A stretch of DNA of 64,000 bases. Source: Anaerolineae bacterium. GTDB lineage: Bacteria; Chloroflexota; Anaerolineae; 4572-78; J111. Where the stretch lies: NCBI GenBank assembly GCA_022071955.1, contig JAJVIM010000004.1, forward strand, positions 434,001-498,000, in the 5' to 3' direction. The notes below the pieces were generated by a model that had not been told where the DNA came from, searched no databases, and saw only the letters and a program-made list of their open reading frames with translations. This document shows, in pieces, positions 25,384-34,168 of the stretch. The translations under genes were made by a program, and so were the position numbers. Positions within the stretch are counted from its first letter, which is position 1; each line of letters begins with the position of its first letter.

Positions 25384-26394
25384 TTGCGAGCCATCAAAAT
25401 TCTTGAGCGCGTTTTATACACCATCCCCATTATGTTGGGGGTGGCGGTGATTGTTTTCATCTTCATTCGCCTCACCCCCGGCGATCCGGTAGACATAATG
25501 ATGGGGCAGGGCGGGGCCATTTCTGCCGGCGAAATTGAGCAGCTTCGTGGCGAATTTCACCTCGACGAACCGATTACCACCCAGCTCTGGTATTTTCTGC
25601 GCGATGCCGTACAGGGCGATCTGGGCTATTCCTACATCAAAAAACAGGATGTCATCACAATTATCGGCGACCGCCTGCCGGCCACCATTGAGCTGGCCGT
25701 GGGCGCGCTGCTCTTTGCCCTGCTGCTGGCTTTTCCCATCGGCATTATTTCAGCGGTGCGCCAAAATTCCCTGCTCGACCGGTTGAGCATGGGCTTTGCC
25801 TTTTTGGGCATTTCGATGCCCAATTTTTGGCTGGGGATTGTGCTGATTCTGGTGTTTGGGGTGTGGCTGCGCTGGCTGCCGGTGCAGGGCCGGTTGGACC
25901 CCAACCTTCGGCTCCAGGCCATCACCGGCTTTTACACCATCGATACCCTGGTCACCGGCAACTGGCCGGCCTTTGTCGATGCGGTCAAGCACCTGATTTT
26001 GCCTTCGGTTACGCTGGGCGCGGCGGTGGCGGCCATTGTGGCCCGCGTGCTGCGCTCCAGTATGCTGGAAACCCTGCGCGCCGATTATGTGCATCTGGCC
26101 CGGGCTAAAGGTGCGCCGGAAGGGCTGGTGGTTTCCAAACACGCGCTGCGTAACGCCCTCATCCCTACGGTCACTGTGGTAGGGTTGCAGGTGGGCGTGT
26201 TGCTGGGCGGCAATATGATTGTTGAAGCTGTGTTTGGCTGGCCGGGGCTGGGCCGGGTGGTGGTTGAGGCCATCTTTAACCGTGATTTCCCGCTGGTGCA
26301 GGGCGCGGTGATGATTTACGCCTTCACCTTTGTCATTGCCAACCTGGCCGTGGACGTGATGTATACTTATTTGAATCCAAAAATTACGTTGTAG
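25384..26394 (+). CDS. Peptide/opine ABC transporter permease, DppB/OppB-type
   Basis: Protein of 336 residues with six membrane helices, beginning LRAIKILERVLYTIPIMLGVAVIVFIFIRLTPGDP, the standard DppB start. The EAA loop is seen in RADYVHLARAKGAPEGLVVSKHALRNALIPTVTV. I place the start at the TTG at 25384, eight bases after AAAGGAAG. A longer open frame from 25282 would translate the right half of repeat R3 (residues such as LKEGGRGDEGKG), which is not credible. It forms the inner-membrane channel with the next gene. The repeat lies directly against its ribosome site. Confidence 0.88.
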   Translation: MRAIKILERVLYTIPIMLGVAVIVFIFIRLTPGDPVDIMMGQGGAISAGEIEQLRGEFHLDEPITTQLWYFLRDAVQGDLGYSYIKKQDVITIIGDRLPATIELAVGALLFALLLAFPIGIISAVRQNSLLDRLSMGFAFLGISMPNFWLGIVLILVFGVWLRWLPVQGRLDPNLRLQAITGFYTIDTLVTGNWPAFVDAVKHLILPSVTLGAAVAAIVARVLRSSMLETLRADYVHLARAKGAPEGLVVSKHALRNALIPTVTVVGLQVGVLLGGNMIVEAVFGWPGLGRVVVEAIFNRDFPLVQGAVMIYAFTFVIANLAVDVMYTYLNPKITL

Positions 26395-26425
26395 TTGTTG
26401 GTTGTTTTTCACTGAAAATTATTGC

Positions 26426-26468
26426 GTGTTACGTGTTCCGTTTGATTAATTTACGCAACACGTAACAC
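26426..26468. repeat. Inverted repeat between the two permease genes
   Basis: GTGTTACGTGTT (26426-26437) and AACACGTAACAC (26457-26468) are perfectly complementary around a 19-base loop; one more pair extends the stem. The gap holds no gene. A processing or attenuation hairpin inside the operon is possible. Confidence 0.6.
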
Positions 26469-26529
26469 GAACGGAAACCTTTAAACATCCAGCAAACGAG
26501 TGGTGATAAATAGCCAAAGGTCAACGCCT

Positions 26530-27462
26530 ATGAACACCTCATCAACCCTAACCCCGGCCGCCGGCGCCTGGTATCCGTGGCAGGTGCGGCTGCGATTGTG
26601 GCGGCGCAACCTGGCCGGCTTTTTCCATGAGCTGGCCCAGCATCCGGTGGCGCTGGCCGGCGGCGTGGTGGTCGTTTTGTTTATTTTGATGGCCATTTTT
26701 GCGCCCTACCTGTCGCCGTACAACCCGGAAAAAGGCAGCCTGCGCGACCGGTTGGAAGCGCCGATGTGGCAGGAAGGCGGCTCGGCGGAGCACCCGTTGG
26801 GCACCGATGCCCAGGGGCGCGACCTGCTGACGCGCATCGTCTACGGCGCGCGGGTGTCGCTGGCGGTGGGCATCCTCACCGTGGTCATTTCGGTGGCGGT
26901 GGGGCTGGGGCTGGGCGCGGCGTCGGGTTACTTTCGCGGCTGGCTCGATACCGGCCTGTCGCGCTTTGCCGATTTGCTGATGGCCTTTCCGTTTTTAATA
27001 TTTGCCATCGCCATGATGACTTTTGTGGGGCCGGGCTTTGGCAACCTGATTCTGGCGCTCACCTTTAAAGGCTGGGTAGAATTTTTCCGGCTGGTGCGCG
27101 GCGAAATGATGAACGAAAAAACCCGCGAATATGTAGAGGCCGCCCGCGCGCTGGGGCGCAGCCACACGGCCATCATCGGCGCGGAGATAATCCCCAACAT
27201 CACTCAATCGGTGTTTGTGGTGGGCACGCTGCGGATGGGCTTTTTCATTGTCACCGAGGCTTCGCTCAGCTTTTTGGGGCTGGGTATCCAGCCGCCCACC
27301 CCGGCCTGGGGCTCGATGGTGGCCGAAGGGCGCGACGTGATTTTGACTGCGTGGTGGGTTTCTACCCTGCCGGGGCTGGCCATTGTGGCGCTGGTGCTGG
27401 CCCTCAATCTCTTTGGCGAAGGTCTGCGCGATATTTTGGACCCGCGCCTGAAGGTGGAATAA
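26530..27462 (+). CDS. Peptide/opine ABC transporter permease, DppC/OppC-type
   Basis: Protein of 310 residues from the ATG at 26530 (AAAGG upstream); a frame extension to 26500 lacks a ribosome site. It has an N-terminal OppC_N segment, a first membrane helix (VALAGGVVVVLFILMAIFAPYLSPYNP), then HPLGTDAQGRDLLTRIVYGARVSLAVG and the EAA motif YVEAARALGRSHTAIIGAEIIPNI. The C-terminus ends FGEGLRDILDPRL as usual. It pairs with the DppB-like permease. Its stop is followed directly by the ATG of the first ATPase gene. Confidence 0.92.
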   Translation: MNTSSTLTPAAGAWYPWQVRLRLWRRNLAGFFHELAQHPVALAGGVVVVLFILMAIFAPYLSPYNPEKGSLRDRLEAPMWQEGGSAEHPLGTDAQGRDLLTRIVYGARVSLAVGILTVVISVAVGLGLGAASGYFRGWLDTGLSRFADLLMAFPFLIFAIAMMTFVGPGFGNLILALTFKGWVEFFRLVRGEMMNEKTREYVEAARALGRSHTAIIGAEIIPNITQSVFVVGTLRMGFFIVTEASLSFLGLGIQPPTPAWGSMVAEGRDVILTAWWVSTLPGLAIVALVLALNLFGEGLRDILDPRLKVE

Positions 27463-28500
27463 ATGACCAACACACCCCTCCTCCAACTAAAAAATCTCAC
27501 CACCGAATTTCCCACCCGGCGCGGCCAGGTGACCGCCGTGAACGGGGTCAACCTGCGGCTGGAGCAGGGCGAAATTCTGGGTATCGTCGGCGAAAGCGGC
27601 TGCGGCAAAAGCACGGTGCTGCGCTCCATTTTGGGGCTGATTGACCGCCCCGGCCGCATTGCCGGCGGGCAGGTGTTGTTTAAAGGGCAGGACCTGCGCC
27701 AACTGCCCGCCCGCGAACTACGCAGCATTCGCGGCAGGGAAATCGCCATGATTTTTCAGGACCCGCTCAGCACGCTCAACCCGGTTTTTCCGGTGGGCGA
27801 GCAAATCCGCGAAGCGATGCGGCTGCACGGCCTCATCTCCGGCCTGCCCTGGCCCTTTGACGGCGCGCGCCGGGCGCAGGAGAAAAAACGGGTACTGGAG
27901 GTGATGGCCGAAGTCGGCATCCCCGCGCCGGAGGCCCGCTACCGGGCCTACCCCCACCAGTTTTCCGGCGGAATGCAGCAGCGGGCGCTCATCGCCATCG
28001 GCCTGGTTTGCGAGCCGGCCCTGCTGCTGGCCGATGAACCGACCACCGCCCTCGATGTGACCATTCAGGCCCAGATTGTCAACCTGATGCTGCGCATCAA
28101 CCGCACCCACCACACCAGTATCATTTTGGTGACTCACAATCTGGGGCTGGCCGCCGAATTTTGCCACAACATCGCCGTAATGTACGCGGGCCGCATTGTT
28201 GAGCGCGGGCCGGTGGAGCAGGTGGTTGAAAACCCGCAGCATCCCTACACTCAGGGGCTGCTGGCCTGCCTGCCTCGCCTCAGCAGCCAGCGGCAGGCCA
28301 TCAATCCCATCCCCGGCAACGTGCCGGATTTGGCCGAGCTGCCGCCCGGTTGCGCTTTTGCCCCGCGCTGCCCGCTGGTGCAGGAGGCGTGCTGGCAGGC
28401 CGAGCTGCGGCTGCGGGCGGTTACACCCGGCCACTACGCCCGCTGCATACAGTTTGAAGCCGGTGAACGCTACGTGCAGGAGGAGGTTGCTGTCCGATGA
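27463..28500 (+). CDS. oppD: Oligopeptide-type ABC transporter ATPase (OppD/DppD)
   Basis: Protein of 345 residues with Walker [10 protein letters not shown], signature [15 protein letters not shown], Walker [15 protein letters not shown] and the C-terminal oligopeptide-type domain that carries a cysteine cluster ([16 protein letters not shown]), which in relatives binds an Fe-S cluster. It begins immediately after the DppC-like stop and overlaps the next ATPase gene by four bases (ATGA). Together with the second ATPase it powers uptake of the ligand held by the LysM-tagged binding protein. Confidence 0.93.
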   Translation: MTNTPLLQLKNLTTEFPTRRGQVTAVNGVNLRLEQGEILGIVGESGCGKSTVLRSILGLIDRPGRIAGGQVLFKGQDLRQLPARELRSIRGREIAMIFQDPLSTLNPVFPVGEQIREAMRLHGLISGLPWPFDGARRAQEKKRVLEVMAEVGIPAPEARYRAYPHQFSGGMQQRALIAIGLVCEPALLLADEPTTALDVTIQAQIVNLMLRINRTHHTSIILVTHNLGLAAEFCHNIAVMYAGRIVERGPVEQVVENPQHPYTQGLLACLPRLSSQRQAINPIPGNVPDLAELPPGCAFAPRCPLVQEACWQAELRLRAVTPGHYARCIQFEAGERYVQEEVAVR

Positions 28501-29591
28501 CATCCCAAAAAACGCCCATTCCGCTGGTTGAAGCGCGCAACATCAAAAAATATTTCCCGGTGCGGGCCAGTTTTCTGGGTAAACTGCTGGCCGGCCAGCA
28601 GGACAAAATGGTCAAAGCGGTTGATGATGTCAGCCTGAAAATCTGGCCCGGCGAAACGGTGGGTCTGGTGGGCGAAAGCGGCTGCGGCAAAACCACGCTG
28701 GGCCGGGTGATGACCCGCCTGCACGATCCCACCAGCGGCCAGCTTTTCTTCCAGAACCGGCCGGTGCTGGGCGACCGCATCACCGTGGCCAATGGCGACC
28801 AGCTCAAACAGGCCAGCCAGGTGCTGTTTGACGACTCCGCCACGGTGAGCGCGCCGCTGGAAACCGCCGACGAGCAGACCCGCCTGCTGAGTTTTTTCCG
28901 CGTCACCCAGATTATCTTTCAAAACCCCTATTCGTCGTTGAACCCGCGCAAAACCGTGCGCGACATCATCGGCGTGGCCCTGCGCCAGCGCGGCCTTAAC
29001 GATGCCCAGGAACGGGAGGCCGAAACGCTGCGGCTGCTGGAGCGGGTGGGGCTGAGCAAGCGCCACATCGATTCTTACCCGCACCAGTTTTCCGGTGGGC
29101 AGCGGCAGCGCATTGGCATTGCCCGCTCGCTGGCGGTGCGCCCGCAGTTCATTGTGGCCGATGAGCCGGTTTCGGCGCTGGATGTCTCAATTCAGGCGCA
29201 GGTGATCAACCTGCTGCAAGAGCTGCAACAGGAATTTCACCTCACCTACCTGTTCATTGCCCACGATTTGAGCGTGATCCATTATTTGTGCAATCGGGTG
29301 GCGGTGATGTATCTGGGTCACATTGTGGAAGAGGCCGAAACCCAATCGCTGTTCAACGCGCCGCGCCATCCGTACACGCAGGCGCTGCTGGCGGCCATCC
29401 CGGTGGTAGACAAAACCGCCCGCCGCGAGCGGATTATTCTGGAAGGCACGGTGCCCAGCCCCATCGACCCGCCGCCGGGCTGCCCTTTCCACACCCGCTG
29501 CTTTGCCAAAAAACTGCCGGAGTGTGACCGCGAGTTTCCGCCCACTTTTGAGGTGGAGGGCCACCGGGTGGCCTGCTGGCTGTACAAATAG
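28497..29591 (+). CDS. oppF: Oligopeptide-type ABC transporter ATPase (OppF/DppF) with an insertion
   Basis: Protein of 364 residues with Walker [10 protein letters not shown], signature [16 protein letters not shown], Walker [15 protein letters not shown] and the C-terminal [16 protein letters not shown] cluster. Between Walker A and the Q-loop ([11 protein letters not shown]), about residues 90-133 form an extra segment ([20 protein letters not shown]... LLSFFRV) that normal OppF proteins lack at this length. The ATP-binding motifs remain intact, so it is probably functional. Its ATG lies within the stop of the OppD gene. Confidence 0.92.
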   Translation: MTSQKTPIPLVEARNIKKYFPVRASFLGKLLAGQQDKMVKAVDDVSLKIWPGETVGLVGESGCGKTTLGRVMTRLHDPTSGQLFFQNRPVLGDRITVANGDQLKQASQVLFDDSATVSAPLETADEQTRLLSFFRVTQIIFQNPYSSLNPRKTVRDIIGVALRQRGLNDAQEREAETLRLLERVGLSKRHIDSYPHQFSGGQRQRIGIARSLAVRPQFIVADEPVSALDVSIQAQVINLLQELQQEFHLTYLFIAHDLSVIHYLCNRVAVMYLGHIVEEAETQSLFNAPRHPYTQALLAAIPVVDKTARRERIILEGTVPSPIDPPPGCPFHTRCFAKKLPECDREFPPTFEVEGHRVACWLYK

Positions 29592-29606
29592 AAAGCCTCA
29601 TTCTTA

Positions 29607-29680
29607 ACCGCAGAGGGCGCAAAGAACGCAGAGGATTAATAAATTTCTTTGCGAACTCTGCGCCCTCCGAGGTTAATACC
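29607..29680. repeat. CGCAGAG-type imperfect inverted repeat
   Basis: TTAACCGCAGAGGGCGCAAAG on the left mirrors CTCTGCGCCCTCCGAGGTTAA on the right, with several mismatches. A related sequence occurs at 43939-43992. No coding potential. Confidence 0.55.
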
Positions 29681-29714
29681 GTAAACAGAACTGAAATCAG
29701 TTTGAGAGTTACAC

Positions 29715-29872
29715 TTTTGCCCTCATCCCCCCAACCCCCTTCTCCCAGGGGGAGAAGGGGGCGAAAAGCTTTTTTTGTGCGGTTTTGAGCGGCGAAGCCG
29801 CTCAAAACCGCACAAAGTCAATCGCTCCCCCTCCCCAATTTGGGGAGGGGGTTGGGGGGAGGGGTACAGAAA
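29715..29872. repeat. Composite hairpin element R4
   Basis: A left GC-rich hairpin (12-bp stem CCCCCTTCTCCC with AGG loop, 29735-29761), a perfect 20-bp central stem ending ...GAGCGGC with GAA loop (29774-29816), and a right hairpin (CCCCCTCCCC/GGGGAGGGGG around 29826-29850). It lies between the OppF gene and the C45 gene, 38 bases before the latter's ATG. Confidence 0.85.
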
Positions 29873-29910
29873 GTGCAATTTTCATTCCGGCTTCAGTAAA
29901 GGACAAAAAA

Positions 29911-31002
29911 ATGGCAAATACTCCGGTTCGAGTTTTTGAGGTCAGCGGCACTCACTTTGAGATGGGGGTTCAGCACGGCCAGCAGGCGGTGTCGCTGCGG
30001 GCGCATATTCTCACGGCGATGGAGGCCCGTTTTGCCCAACTGGCCGCCGATGGCGCGGACGAGTCTTTTGAGGCGCTGGTAACCAAAACCGCCCAGCTTT
30101 TGCACACGGTTGACCCCGCCACCATCGACCTGATGCGCGGGTTGGCCGCCGGACTGGACATTCCGTTTGAGCTGCTGCTGCGCTACAACCTGGTTGCCTT
30201 TCTGCGCGATGCGCTGACCACCCGCCCCGCCCCCAGCGAAGGCTGCACCACATGGGCCGCCGCCGGAGCCGCCACCCGCAGCGGCCAGCCCATTTTAGCC
30301 AAAAACCGCGATTACAACCTGGAACACCTGCCCCTGCAAGTGGTAGTGCGGGCCGAACCGGCGGCGGGCTATCGCTACACCTACGTTACCAGCGCTGGTA
30401 GTCCCGGCGTGTTTGTGGCGGGGCTGAATGAGGCCGGGTTGGCATTGGTGGATACACACGTGTCCACGCCAGATGTGGGGCCGGGCCTGCCCACCTACGC
30501 CCTGTCGATGCACATTTTAGAAGAGCACCACTCGGTGCGCTCGGCGCTGGCTTATTTGCAGCACACCCCGCGGCTGGGCCGCAACAACTTGCTGCTGGCC
30601 GATGCCGGCGGCGATGTGGCTCTGTTTGAACTGGGCCATCGCCACAGCGCCATTGTTGAAGCCGATAACGGCCTGCTGGTAAACGCCAACCATTTTTGCA
30701 GCCCCACCATGCAGCACTGGTTTGTGGATACCAACCCGCCCCCCCTGCGCGGCAACAGCCGGCAGCGCTGCGACACCGTGCGGGCGCTGCTTGAGCCAGC
30801 GCGCGGCCAGATCGACTTGCCACTGGCCCGGCAAATTATGGCCCACCACGGCGGCCCGCTGGATTCCATCTGCCGCCACCCGCTGCTGCAAGCCGATACC
30901 AGCACCATCTCGGCTACGATCTTTTTCCCCGCCGAGCGCCGGCTGCATTTTTGCCACGGCCAGCCCTGCGCCGGGCAATATCAGGTGTTTGGGTACAATT
31001 GA
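29911..31002 (+). CDS. C45-family acyltransferase/amidase (acyl-CoA:6-aminopenicillanate acyltransferase-like)
   Basis: Protein of 363 residues from the ATG at 29911, preceded by AAAGGACAAAAAA. A frame extending back to 29785 would translate repeat R4 and is rejected. The Ntn-hydrolase nucleophile is Cys112 in PSEGCTTWAA, followed by PILAKNRDYN, the conserved block of the family. The N-terminal pro-region (VFEVSGTHFEMGVQHGQQ) is also typical; autocatalytic cleavage before Cys112 is expected by analogy with penicillin acyltransferase. Relatives hydrolyse or transfer amide-linked acyl groups. At the end of an importer/opine operon it could deacylate the imported compound. Confidence 0.85.
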   Translation: MANTPVRVFEVSGTHFEMGVQHGQQAVSLRAHILTAMEARFAQLAADGADESFEALVTKTAQLLHTVDPATIDLMRGLAAGLDIPFELLLRYNLVAFLRDALTTRPAPSEGCTTWAAAGAATRSGQPILAKNRDYNLEHLPLQVVVRAEPAAGYRYTYVTSAGSPGVFVAGLNEAGLALVDTHVSTPDVGPGLPTYALSMHILEEHHSVRSALAYLQHTPRLGRNNLLLADAGGDVALFELGHRHSAIVEADNGLLVNANHFCSPTMQHWFVDTNPPPLRGNSRQRCDTVRALLEPARGQIDLPLARQIMAHHGGPLDSICRHPLLQADTSTISATIFFPAERRLHFCHGQPCAGQYQVFGYN

Positions 31003-31075
31003 GGACACCCCTAATTCCTGATTATTTTCAAGAGAGACTAACTGAGGCTGCGATGCTTCAACGGGGAATAAAAAT

Positions 31076-31103
31076 GGAGTCCAAAACTACAGTTTTGGAC
31101 TCC
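31076..31103 (-). terminator. Intrinsic terminator of the VWA operon
   Basis: GGAGTCCAAAACT (31076-31088), a two-base loop, and AGTTTTGGACTCC (31091-31103) form a perfect 13-bp stem. On the minus strand the stem is followed by ATTTTTATT, giving the T-rich tail expected of a terminator for the leftward genes ending at 31172. On the plus strand there is no T-run. Confidence 0.75.
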
Positions 31104-31171
31104 TGCCGCAAACTTTTAGAAACCGGGACAGGAATCATCTACCCCTAATTCCTGACTTCTGACTCCTGTTT

Positions 31172-32218
31172 TTAGGGCAACGGCTGCCACATCAGCGAAA
31201 GGACAATGGCCAGCCCGGCCAGCAGCGCGCCCACCGCGGTAAAGGCCACGCTGATTTCGGTGGTTTCGTGCCGGGTGATGAGATACGTGGGCAGATTTTG
31301 AAAAACTTCCTGCAACTCACCGGCGCTTTCCGGGGCGTAGTAATCGCCGCCGGTCATATCCGCAATTTCTTTGAGCGTTTCCTCATCAATCCCCCGCCGA
31401 AACCGGCCGCCCCCGCCGCCAAAAAATTGACCGCCGCCATACGGGTCCAGCGCGAGGCCGCACTCCATTGAGCCGCCGTTGGCCGTGCCAAAGCCGATGG
31501 TGTACACCCGCACGCCCCGATCGACGGCTTCCTGCGCGGCCACCAGCGGCGGCAAACCCTGATTGCTGGCGCCATCGGTGAGCAAAACAATGATGGAAGG
31601 CGCGTATGCGCCTTTGGGCACCGGTGTGGGTTTAATGGCAGGTGCTGGCCCCCTGGTGGTGACCGGCGCAACCGTCCCATCGATTTCGGCGATGGCCGCC
31701 AGCGACTCAAGAATGGCGCTGCCGATAGCCGTGCGCCGGCCGGTGGTCAGGCTGTTGATGGCATCGCCCAGCACTTCCGTGTCTGTGGTGGGCGGCAAAA
31801 TCAACTCTGCGAAGCCGGCAAAAGCCACAATGCCGATGTGCGTGCTGGCCTGCTGGCTGTCAACAAACAACATCGCTGCTTCCTTGGCCGCGGTTAAGCG
31901 GTTGGGCGCAATATCGTTGGAGCACATACTGCGCGAAACATCCATTGCCAAAATAATGTTGGCCCGGCCGGTAGGCACGCTGACAATGGCCACTGGTCGA
32001 GCCAGAGCCAGAATCAGGCCGATGAGCGCCAGCAGAAACAGCACAAACGGCAAATGTCGCCGCCACCACGATTGCTGCGGCAGCGCCTGGCGCAGCAGCG
32101 ACAGGCTGGAATAGCGCACGGCAAATGGCCGGCGACGGCGCAGCAGCCACACGTACCCGGCCACAATCAGCGGGATGAGTCCCAGTAACAGCAAAAATCC
32201 GGGCCAGAGTAGGTTCAT
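31172..32218 (-). CDS. von Willebrand factor A domain membrane protein (BatA/B-like), second copy
   Basis: Protein of 348 residues started at the ATG at 32218, which follows a GGGGGGAC ribosome site; an upstream in-frame extension of 13 residues has none. Two N-terminal helices (LLWPGFLLLLGLIPLIVAGYVW, then LPFVLFLLALIGLILALA) precede a VWA domain with the MIDAS motif DVSRS (IILAMDVSRSMCSNDI) and the later T and D ligands (TTDTEVL, LLTDGASNQG). A C-terminal helix anchors the protein. It contains a Gly-rich loop (FFGGGGGRFRRG). Such proteins work with MoxR ATPases, probably in metal-dependent maturation or assembly of partner proteins. Confidence 0.88.
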   Translation of the reverse strand: MNLLWPGFLLLLGLIPLIVAGYVWLLRRRRPFAVRYSSLSLLRQALPQQSWWRRHLPFVLFLLALIGLILALARPVAIVSVPTGRANIILAMDVSRSMCSNDIAPNRLTAAKEAAMLFVDSQQASTHIGIVAFAGFAELILPPTTDTEVLGDAINSLTTGRRTAIGSAILESLAAIAEIDGTVAPVTTRGPAPAIKPTPVPKGAYAPSIIVLLTDGASNQGLPPLVAAQEAVDRGVRVYTIGFGTANGGSMECGLALDPYGGGQFFGGGGGRFRRGIDEETLKEIADMTGGDYYAPESAGELQEVFQNLPTYLITRHETTEISVAFTAVGALLAGLAIVLSLMWQPLP

Positions 32219-32240
32219 CAGCGTCCCCCCAATACTACTA

Positions 32241-33248
32241 TTACGGCACGCGGCCAAACCACAGCAGCGAAAACGCGCCGCCGGCCAGCAAAATCAGGAG
32301 GCTGGTGCCCGCAAAAATAGAGGTCACTTCCATCTTTTCCGGTTTCACCACCAGTTCCGGGTTGATGTTTTGGTAGATGGCCTGTAATTCCTCTTCGCTG
32401 GTGGCGTTGTAATACTGGCCGTCGGTTACCGCCGAAATTTGCTTGAGCATATCCTCATCGAGCTGGGTGAAAACCGTGAAGCCGTTCACTTCCAGCGTGG
32501 TGCCGGCGGCGCTGCCAAGGCCCACCGTGTAAATGCGCACGCCGCGGTCGGCGGCCAGCCGGGCGGCCTCAATCGGGTTGGGGTCAAGGTTGTTTTCGCC
32601 GTCGGTGAGCAGGACGATAACGGCCGGCGTGTATTGGCCGGCCGGTACCGGGGTTGGGGTGGGCGTGGGCGCCGGAGTCAGATCGGTGTAGAGCCGCGGC
32701 GCCGGCTCTTCTTTGGCGGTGAGCGTGTTGAGCGACGCAAAAATACCGTTGGCCAGCGAGGTGCCCTGCTGCGGCTCCAGCCGGTTGATCGTGGCCAAAA
32801 TCAGTTCCTGGTCATTGGTGGGGGCCTGCACGGCAAAACCGCTCTCGCTGAAGGCCACCACCCCCACCAGCACGCTGGCCGGCTGCTGGGCCACAAACTC
32901 CCGGGCCGCGGCTTTGGCCGCTTCCATGCGGGTTGGCTGCAAATCGGTGGCGGCCATGCTGCCAGACACATCAAACGCCAAAATGACCGAGCCTTCGATC
33001 CGAGGCAGGCTGACCACAGCCTGAGGCCGGGCCAGAGCCAGCAGCATGCCGCTGAAACCCAGCAGAAAGAGCGCCGCCGGCAGGTGACGCTGCCAGCCGG
33101 CCGGGCGACCGGCCGCCCCGGCATCAAGCCCAAAGCTGCCGTACTTCACCACCAGTCGCCGCCGGCGCTGCTGCAGCCGCAGATACAGCGCCGCCAGCGG
33201 CAAAATTAATAACAACGATAACAGCATCATCGGCCAGATGAAAGACAT
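32241..33248 (-). CDS. von Willebrand factor A domain membrane protein (BatA/B-like), first copy
   Basis: Protein of 335 residues. It has N-terminal helices (WPMMLLSLLLILPLAALYLRL and LPAALFLLGFSGMLLALARP), a VWA domain with MIDAS AFDVSGSMAATD and IVLLTDGENNLDPNP, and a C-terminal helix (AGTSLLILLAGGAFSLLW). A threonine/proline stretch (TPAPTPTPTPVPAGQ) sits before the metal-site loop. It is a clear paralogue of the next gene downstream and ends 22 bases before it. It belongs to the MoxR-DUF58-VWA-VWA operon. Confidence 0.9.
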   Translation of the reverse strand: MSFIWPMMLLSLLLILPLAALYLRLQQRRRRLVVKYGSFGLDAGAAGRPAGWQRHLPAALFLLGFSGMLLALARPQAVVSLPRIEGSVILAFDVSGSMAATDLQPTRMEAAKAAAREFVAQQPASVLVGVVAFSESGFAVQAPTNDQELILATINRLEPQQGTSLANGIFASLNTLTAKEEPAPRLYTDLTPAPTPTPTPVPAGQYTPAVIVLLTDGENNLDPNPIEAARLAADRGVRIYTVGLGSAAGTTLEVNGFTVFTQLDEDMLKQISAVTDGQYYNATSEEELQAIYQNINPELVVKPEKMEVTSIFAGTSLLILLAGGAFSLLWFGRVP

Positions 33249-33256
33249 CAGCCTGA

Positions 33257-34168
33257 CTACCTTCTCCGCTGCTGCCGCAGCGAGGCAAAACGGACAATGG
33301 CCCGCACCAAATCCTCGTCGGTAGAGAGTGACAGCGCATCGACACCGGCCTGTTTAAAGGTTTGGCTCAATTGAGCTTCGCGTAGTGAAGTTGCCTCCTG
33401 AAATCGCCGTCGGAAATTTTTGTCCCGCGTATCTACATAAAGCTGCTCGCCGGTTTCCGCATCTTCCAAAATCATAGGGCCGATGTCCGGCAATTCCACC
33501 TCGCGCGGGTCCCACAGGCGGATGGCCAGCACCTCGTGCCGGCGATTGAGCAGATTCAACGGCCGCTCCCAGCCGGGCGCGCTGATAAAATCGGAAATAA
33601 TGAAAATCAGCGAGCGCCGTTTGATCGAATGCAGTCCGGCTTGCAGCAGCGGGGTTAAATTGGTAAACGTTGAGTGGGACAGGCGCGGCTGTTTGAGCAA
33701 ATCGTTGAGCAGGCGCAGCACCTGAATCCGTCCGCCGCGGGGCGGAATAACCCGCTCAACCTGGCTGCCGCCGCTGGCGAAAATGGCTCCCACCCGGTTG
33801 CCGTGGCGGGTGAGCAGCCGGGCCAGCGTGGTTACAAAATCAACCAGCACCGTCCGTTTGAGGTGTTGGGACTGGACCGTGCCAAAATCCATCGACGGAC
33901 TCAGATCGAGCAAAAACCAGGCCGTGAGTTCGCGCTCTTCCACGTATTGGCGCACGTAGGGCCAATTCATGCGCGCGGTCACGTTCCAGTCAATGTAACG
34001 GATGTCGTCTTCGGGCTGGTATTCGCGCAGGTCGGCAAAATCGACCCCGTAGCCGTAAAACAGACTGCGATAATCGCCCTGCAGCAGCCCGTCGAGGCGG
34101 CGGATCACCTGCCAGTCGAGCCGCAGTAAAATTCGTTCAGGCGTTGTAACGGACGCGGGCCGGCTCAT
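33257..34168 (-). CDS. DUF58-family protein
   Basis: Protein of 303 residues from the ATG at 34168, with AGAGGTG seven bases ahead and a 32-base overlap with the MoxR gene. The DUF58 signature is present: GDYRSLFYGYGVDFADLREYQPEDDIRYIDWNVTARMNWPYVRQY, followed by a VWA-like fold with FLLDLSPSMDFG (DxSxS) and LIFIISDF. These proteins accompany MoxR ATPases; their exact biochemical role is unresolved. The motif set is complete, so it should be functional. Confidence 0.9.
   Translation of the reverse strand: MSRPASVTTPERILLRLDWQVIRRLDGLLQGDYRSLFYGYGVDFADLREYQPEDDIRYIDWNVTARMNWPYVRQYVEERELTAWFLLDLSPSMDFGTVQSQHLKRTVLVDFVTTLARLLTRHGNRVGAIFASGGSQVERVIPPRGGRIQVLRLLNDLLKQPRLSHSTFTNLTPLLQAGLHSIKRRSLIFIISDFISAPGWERPLNLLNRRHEVLAIRLWDPREVELPDIGPMILEDAETGEQLYVDTRDKNFRRRFQEATSLREAQLSQTFKQAGVDALSLSTDEDLVRAIVRFASLRQQRRR

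Noticed and set aside
13195..29872. CRISPR-like array
   Set aside because: The repeats are hairpins scattered over kilobases between genes, without regular spacers or cas genes.
29785..29910. N-terminal extension of the C45 enzyme
   Set aside because: It would translate repeat R4; the ATG at 29911 has AAAGGA upstream and starts the family's normal N-terminus.
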